Assembly: GCF_000611645.1 (NCBI RefSeq)
Contig: NW_014012280.1
Coordinates: 2,071-15,449 of the forward strand
Direction of reading: 5' to 3'
Length of the DNA stretch: 13,379 nt
From: Monoraphidium neglectum
Lineage: Eukaryota; Chlorophyta; Chlorophyceae; Sphaeropleales; Selenastraceae
Part shown: positions 9,049 to 13,379 of the stretch, piece after piece
Numbering within the stretch: position 1 is the first letter of the stretch
Layout of the letters: each line of letters starts with the position of its first letter
Program-made: the position numbers and the translations under genes
The notes under the pieces: generated by a model
Databases searched by the model: none
What the model saw: the letters and a program-made list of their open reading frames with translations, nothing else
Told to the model about the DNA's origin: nothing

Positions 9049-9483
9049 ACACACGCACACGCACGTACGAACGCACGTCGTGCACGTGCATTTCTGTTTG
9101 CGGCATCACTCACTCACCCACCCACACTCACACCTGCTTGCATGCCCAGCCGCAAGCGTGCATGCGTACACACACCAACACCAATATCACCAACAAGCAT
9201 ACACACACATATGCACCATTAGCACACAAACCTGCACATGCACGCAGATCCAACACCCAATTGCCCAACATGCCCAACACGCCCTCTCCGACCCCACCAC
9301 CCCGTCCGCCCCTTGCCAGTCACGCGGCCAGCAACGACGTCCCATGCGGGGCTGACCGCCAAGGAGCGTGCGGCAGCCGGTATATCAGACGGCCTGATCC
9401 GCGTGGCCGTGGGCGTTGAGGCGACGGGAGACCTGCTGGACGACTTCAGCCAGGCCTTGGCGGCGGTGCCAGGCGCTGCATGA
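6501..9483 (+). CDS. Cys/Met-metabolism PLP enzyme, cystathionine gamma-synthase family, nine exons
   Basis: Exons are 6501-6526, 6753-6870, 7042-7249, 7393-7550, 7755-7818, 7979-8144, 8343-8428, 8679-8912 and 9320-9483, for 407 residues. Family landmarks appear in order. YTR (61-63) and SGM (91-93) form the PLP phosphate pocket. Tyr117 in PYGGTHD stacks on the cofactor. Asp191 in VIDATFASP pairs with the pyridine nitrogen. Lys216 in SATKYLNGHSD is the Schiff-base lysine. SLGGVESLVTRPATTSHAG follows, and Arg381 in LIRVAVG should bind the substrate carboxylate. Most of these are rebuilt across split codons, which strongly supports the joins. SLGGVES resembles gamma-synthase and methionine gamma-lyase types more than plant cystathionine beta-lyase, but the exact reaction is uncertain. 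There is no transit peptide in this model, so a cytosolic location is inferred. The 26-nt first exon is tentative; an alternative start lies at 6730. Confidence 0.9.
9013..9064 (+). repeat. (AC)15 microsatellite with degenerate AC/GC flank in intron 8
   Basis: Fifteen perfect AC units (9013-9042) continue into imperfect ACAT and ACGC units, and CA-rich sequence persists to about 9245. The whole tract lies in the 407-nt intron 8 (8913-9319) of the PLP gene, the longest of its introns. Reading frames of alternating Thr-His or Val-Cys across it are artefacts. Confidence 0.9.
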
Positions 9484-10081
9484 AACACTTATGGCTTTTC
9501 GTGCTCGATATGAGGCCTGCTCGCCGTGCGCTGCTGCAAGTGGCTTGCCCTGTACCTTTGTTGAAAAGCATCTGCGCTGTACCTAATCACATTGCTGGAT
9601 GCCAGAACTGCCCGGCCTTGCAACAAGTGAGTGACTTGTGTTTCATATCGGTGTCTAATACACTGGTTCTGCTAATGCGCCTGTTGTTGCTGTGACTCCC
9701 CAGCTGTGTACGAACAGCATGCGGGGCAAAGCCCGCCCGGCAGACACAGAGAACGCACTGGCATCTTCACAGGGATGTTTGCGCCGCAGTCCTGCAGCCC
9801 ACGTGATTTGTAAGAAAAAATTGTTGCGAGAAGAATGAGCGTGTGAGCAGCGCAAATTGCGACGGAACGCGCGTGCTGGTGGGTGCATAGCGCCCACACA
9901 GGCAGCTGAGCGGAGCTAAGGTAGCTAAAACCGCTCAGGGGCAGCTAGTTCCGCCGCGCAAATCTGACAACGTCCACTCTCGAGACTCATGCATCTAACG
10001 TTCTGAAGTCCTTCCAGCACATAAACAGCCTTGCCACGCCCGAGCTCCCCGGAGAGCCTCCGCAAGCTTCGACCGGTCACG
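9484..10081. other. Intergenic: PLP-gene 3' UTR and kinase promoter
   Basis: I see no supported gene in these 598 bp. The first ~340 nt would be the 3' UTR of the PLP gene, ending near TGTAA at 9809-9813. The remaining ~260 nt would carry the kinase promoter. A minus-strand open frame covering 9925-10722 runs through the kinase exons and shows no motif. Confidence 0.5.
9809..9813 (+). terminator. TGTAA poly(A) signal of the PLP-enzyme gene
   Basis: This is the only plus-strand TGTAA I found between the stop at 9483 and the kinase start. It is followed by an A-rich run (9813-9820). It implies a 3' UTR of about 340 nt. Confidence 0.55.
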
Positions 10082-12089
10082 ATGGAGGCCTGCGAGCCGT
10101 CCCAGCAGCCGAGAATGTTCTCTATGCGTAGCTTCAGACTTTCAAGGTGAAGCAGAGGAGGCCCAGGCACGTCGGCGGTGGATGGGGCGCGCATGCTCGT
10201 GCTGACGGAGCAGCCATGCCACTGCAGTGGCCACGTGGCTGCAGGGCATCGCAGCACATCTTCACATGAAGCAGCGGTCGTGAAGCAACAGTAGCAAGGG
10301 TTCAGACTTGAGACACCTTTTCTCCCATATCCCCACACCCTTGGCCTCCACAGCCTTCTGCGGCTTGACGTGCCAAGCAGCTGCGGCGATGCTGCCCCAA
10401 CGGCCGCGCAGCTGAAGCCCGTGTCTAGTGGCGCCCAGGCCGCCGTAGCTGCGGCCAGCGCGCATGCCGCTTCCAGCATAAGCGCAAAGCTCAAGGGGCT
10501 GCTGCGCCTGCGCGGCAGCGACGACGCCGAGGCCACCAGCCGCGACGACACACACCCCGTCGCCCCTGGCCAAGCAGTTGCCACAGACCCTGCTGGTGAT
10601 GAGTGGTTTGACGCGGTCGGCGACGCCACCTGCGTAGTGGAGGTGACGGGCCGCCCCTCCTCCCCTGCTGCCGCCGCTGACAACGACCAAGGGACGGCGG
10701 CCATCAGCACCACCCCCGCCACTCACATCGGCGACGACGCGCCCAAGGAGGCAACAACGTCCTCATCAGCGCGCCACTCCTTCCTCGACCTCCTCATTCC
10801 CACCAGGCTTCGGCGCCGCCAGTCCGTGGCAGCCAAGCAAGCGGCGGCCGCCGAGCAGGAGCGGCAGCTGCTGGCCGGCCTGCAGGCCATCCTGGTGGCC
10901 TCTGCCCTGACCCGCTTCCGCTCAGGCCGCATAATCGGCATGGGCGGCGAGGGTGAGGTGCGGCGCGTGGAGATCGACGGCGTGCCCTACGCCCTCAAGC
11001 GGGAGGACCGCCCCTCAAAAGAGGCCAAGTGGGGCAGCAAGATTGCGCGCCGCCTGGGGGGCCTCGTACCCTGGGTGCAGACGCCGCTGGCGTCCTGGGT
11101 GGATGAGCGGCGGGGCAACGCATACCACCTGTTTCTCCTCGCGGAGGGCAGCCTGCACGATGCGCTGCTGGGGCTGGAGCAGCAGCGCAGCCGTGAGGCC
11201 AAGACCACAACCGCTTCCATTGACATCACCAGCGACAAGAGCGGCAGCCTCATTGCGGCACCGTCCTGTGCTCCCATCGCAACCGCGAACCCCCGTCGCC
11301 GCCACTACCAGCACCAGCAGCGCCTCCCCCACCGCCTTGGGCAAGGTGCAGGCCTGGCTGCGCTCCAAGCCTTTCAGCCGCGCCAGGCCGTCAGCCGCCG
11401 CCGCTTCCGACATTGCCAGCAGCACCGACGACAGCCCGTCGTCATCTTCCTCCGCCCCTGTGGGCTGGACGCCCCTGCTCAGCCCCAGCGTCTTCTTCTC
11501 TGTGGCCGCGCACTCTGTCCTGGCGCTGCGCCGCGTGCACCAGGCCCGCCTGCGCCACTCTGACATCAAGGAGGGCAACCTGCTGGTGGGCCGCGACGGC
11601 TACCTCACGCTGAGCGACCTGGGCGTCACCGGCCGCGCACGCGACCACGGCCTCGACACGGAGAGCTCAGCCTACTACATGGCCCCGGAGCAGCTCGCGC
11701 CCAAGTCGCTGCAGTGCTCCATGCGCGTTGCACTCGCCACTGTGGGGTGCGCGCTGCGCTGCACCGACAGCCGCCCCATCGACGTGTGGGCGCTGGGCAT
11801 GACATTTGTGCGCCTGCTCGTCAACCCGGCTGACTATGAGAGCGCCTATGACGCCATCCACGCGGGCTGCTGGGTGCCGCCGGCCCACGTGGGCCCCGAG
11901 CTGGCGCACCTCCTGAGCTGCATCCTGCGGCGTGACCCCGCACGCCGCATCACTGCGAAGCGCATGATGCGCCACCCCTTCTTTGTGAGTGTGGACTGGG
12001 CGGCGCTGGATGGGCATGGTGGTGAGATGGCTGTCGACCTTGGGCAGGCGGCGGCGCTGGGCAGGGCCTGCTACGGCTTTGCATCCTGA
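10082..12089 (+). CDS. Protein kinase domain protein, with a one-base frame break
   Basis: Proposed exons are 10082-10146 and 10354-12089. The ATG context is good (CACGATGG), and the join makes AG|C in frame. The N-terminal ~200 residues are low-complexity and Ala/Ser-rich. The N-lobe has a glycine loop (IIGMGGEGEV, 215-224), the ATP lysine in YALK (Lys237), and a hinge region LFLLAEGSLHDALLG. A Ser/Ala/Thr-rich insert follows, inside which the frame changes by one base near the five-C run at 11290-11294. The C-lobe has helix E, catalytic loop HSDIKEGNLLV, Mg-binding SDLG, YYMAPEQ and DVWALG, ending HPFF before a short tail. Dropping one base gives 599 residues. Alternatively an intron at 11193-11394 (GTGAGG...GTCAG) restores frame and gives 532. 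Catalytic Lys, Asp, Asn, Asp and the APE Glu are present, so activity is expected if the frame is intact. Specific subfamily and substrate are not recognisable. Confidence 0.75.
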
Positions 12090-13114
12090 GCCGCGCACAG
12101 GTCCTTTTTCGTGTTCAGTGTCAAGGTGTGGGTAGCTGTGTTGTGGGGCGGCATGTGCGTGGTGCGGAAGCTGGACAGTGGACTGGTGGTCGGGGCTTAG
12201 GATTTTTGAGGGTTGCCTGTTCGGCATGCCATCATTGAGCACATGTGTCGATTTTTGCAGAACATGAGCCAGTGGTTTTGCAGCTCGCCGCTGTGGGAGC
12301 CTTGAGCTTGGCACCCCAATTTTAGTAGGGCAGCCCAGTTTTTGAGCGCCTAGTACATTGCTGCAAGGGCATCTGCCCAGCGCAAAGCATGACAAAGTGC
12401 TGTGTGTCCGCTTTGACAGCCCCTGCCCCTTTATGGCGCCGACTGCCACTCGCCGAGAGTATGATAGGCGGCCTAACATCAACAAACGTCACAGCTCCCC
12501 CACCCAGATCAACAGCATCCTGTGGTTTTCATAACAGCTGCCCTTGAAAATGCGACGTGTGCGTCCCGAGGCTGTCCACACCTTTGGATTCCCACCTCAA
12601 CAACACAATGCCAGATGCATTGACACTCCTGTTGGATTTGCAGCACAATACTTGCTCGGCTCGCCTTGCCCTGCCTCCAGGGCAACCGCTGAGACACAAA
12701 TCAACGCATCAGCTATGTGATGAGACATGGCTGCCATGACCACGGCACCTGAGAACACAACTGTAAACTTGCCATTACACCAAAAACTGATCGGCACAGC
12801 CTGAGATTGAGCGCAAACGGCGCACAGAAAGACGGGCAGTAAGGTGGCAACGCTGCTGCCCCCACCATCCACTCAAAAGCAACATGCGAGCAAACCCGGA
12901 CACACCCGACCGATTCGGCAGGCCCCCATGCGGCACGTTGGCGCGCACAATGTGCGCCGACGCTGTCCTGGTGGCGTACAAGCGCCGCCGAACCTTCCAT
13001 TGCTTTGCAGCTCCGCCGCCCCTGGGATGACTTCCGTAGCAATCCGCCGTCACGTGACGCGGTTGATCCCAGCGCGGCGCCGCCTCGAATGCAGTGAAGC
13101 AAGCCTCAGTCCCG
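12090..13114. other. Convergent 3' intergenic region
   Basis: These 1025 bp between the kinase stop and the stop of the minus-strand gene hold no supported reading frame. Composition is more AT-rich than the exons up to about 12900, then GC-rich. The facing poly(A) signals at 12762-12779 divide it into about 670 nt of kinase 3' UTR and about 340 nt of 3' UTR for the rightmost gene. A perfect 10-bp palindrome, GTCACGTGAC (G-box core), lies at 13049-13058 within the latter. Confidence 0.5.
12762..12779. terminator. Facing TGTAA poly(A) signals for convergent genes
   Basis: TGTAA on the plus strand (12762-12766) and TTACA (TGTAA on the minus strand, 12775-12779) form an inverted pair eight bases apart. 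The first would end the kinase transcript and the second the rightmost minus-strand gene. If cleavage occurs 10-20 nt past each signal, the two transcripts overlap at their 3' ends. Confidence 0.5.
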
Positions 13115-13379
13115 TCACCAGCCGCCCCCCTGCCTGGCGGCCGGGGGCCTGTAGCCGCCAGGGCGCCTCTCCTCCTGGGGCCTTGCGTCACCGTCCGCGG
13201 CCGCGGGGCCGGCGCCGGCGCCGGCGCCGCCGCCATCTCGATTGCGCAGGTGCGGCGGGACAAAGGCGCCGCGGCTGGGCGCGGGCCTCTCGGCCGCAGG
13301 GGCCGCCGGCCGCTCGGCGGGCGGCGCGCGCTCGACCGGGGGCCGCTCGGCAGGCGGGGCGCGGTCGGCAGACGGGCGG
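13115..13379 (-). CDS. C-terminal end of a VPPHLRNR-motif protein (5' end off window)
   Basis: The minus strand is open from the right edge to TGA at 13117-13115, giving 87 visible residues. Two PPAERP and several ER-Pro repeats are followed by GAFVPPHLRNRDGG, a Gly/Ala-rich stretch, and a basic tail ending in GGGW. Motifs of the (Y/F)VPPHLR type are known in translation-related proteins such as eIF4B-like factors and the N-termini of DDX3/Ded1 helicases. Here the motif lies near the C-terminus, which argues against a DDX3 N-terminus. A translation-initiation or RNA-binding protein is a guess from motif and composition. A 3' UTR and poly(A) signal follow on the minus strand. No start can be assigned. 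Confidence 0.6.
   Translation of the reverse strand, partial: RPSADRAPPAERPPVERAPPAERPAAPAAERPAPSRGAFVPPHLRNRDGGGAGAGAGPAAADGDARPQEERRPGGYRPPAARQGGGW
13195..13228. repeat. GC palindrome cluster (CCGCGGCCGCGG and three GGCGCC units)
   Basis: A 12-bp perfect palindrome (13195-13206) is followed closely by three tandem self-complementary GGCGCC units (13211-13228). On the minus strand they encode the Gly/Ala-rich and Pro-Ala-Ala stretch after the VPPHLRNR motif. Such sequence is prone to secondary structure and to sequencing error. Confidence 0.75.

Noticed and set aside
9013..9245. Telomere-like or CRISPR-like array
   Set aside because: It is a simple dinucleotide microsatellite with degenerate flanks, with no repeat-spacer structure and no telomeric unit.
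8913..9419. Plus-strand frame with alternating Thr-His
   Set aside because: It is produced by the AC microsatellite in intron 8 of the PLP gene.
10370..10372. GTG as start codon of the kinase
   Set aside because: GTG starts are not expected in a eukaryotic nuclear gene. An upstream ATG exon (10082-10146) joins in frame across a good GT-AG intron.
9925..10722. Minus-strand 265-codon open frame
   Set aside because: It is antisense to the kinase 5' exons. No recognisable domain, and the plus strand carries the kinase coding bias.
1..13379. Defence island, mobile element or biosynthetic cluster
   Set aside because: No transposase, integrase, terminal repeats or clustered biosynthetic enzymes are visible. 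The genes are ordinary eukaryotic nuclear genes with introns.

Overview
This window looks like GC-rich nuclear DNA from a unicellular green alga, most likely a Chlorella-type trebouxiophyte. The coding exons are strongly G/C-ending. Introns are many and mostly 140-410 nt, with donors nearly always GTG rather than GTA. The pentamer TGTAA, the green-algal poly(A) signal, occurs downstream of each gene whose 3' end is visible. The protein families are eukaryotic and plant-like. Species assignment is inference. I saw no rRNA, tRNA, CRISPR, transposon or viral gene.

Layout. Bases 1-1067 hold no convincing gene and are probably the 3' UTR of a plus-strand gene lying off the left edge, followed by a very short promoter. 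Bases 1068-3172 (+) are a five-exon SAM-dependent methyltransferase. Bases 3871-6194 (-) are a six-exon CDCA7-like zf-4CXXC_R1 zinc-finger protein, convergent with the methyltransferase. A 306-bp divergent promoter (6195-6500) separates it from a nine-exon PLP enzyme of the cystathionine gamma-synthase family at 6501-9483 (+). Bases 10082-12089 (+) are a protein kinase whose reading frame slips by one base in a low-complexity insert. Bases 13115-13379 (-) are the 3' end of a gene whose product contains a VPPHLRNR motif. Its poly(A) signal faces that of the kinase across 18 bp.

Exon models were built by eye: GT-AG junctions were required to keep frame and to restore conserved motifs. They are strongest for the PLP enzyme and the CDCA7-like gene, where the joins rebuild known motifs across split codons, and weaker for first exons and for the middle of the kinase.

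The genes are mostly unrelated housekeeping or regulatory loci. The one suggestive link is the shared promoter between a DNA-methylation-associated zinc-finger protein (CDCA7 family) and a sulfur amino-acid enzyme of the methionine/SAM supply route. This is a hypothesis only. I did not find a clear new multi-gene system. The observations most worth checking are the altered zinc finger of the CDCA7-like protein, the kinase frame break, the CAG/CTG repeat pair inside the methyltransferase pre-mRNA, and the facing poly(A) signals.
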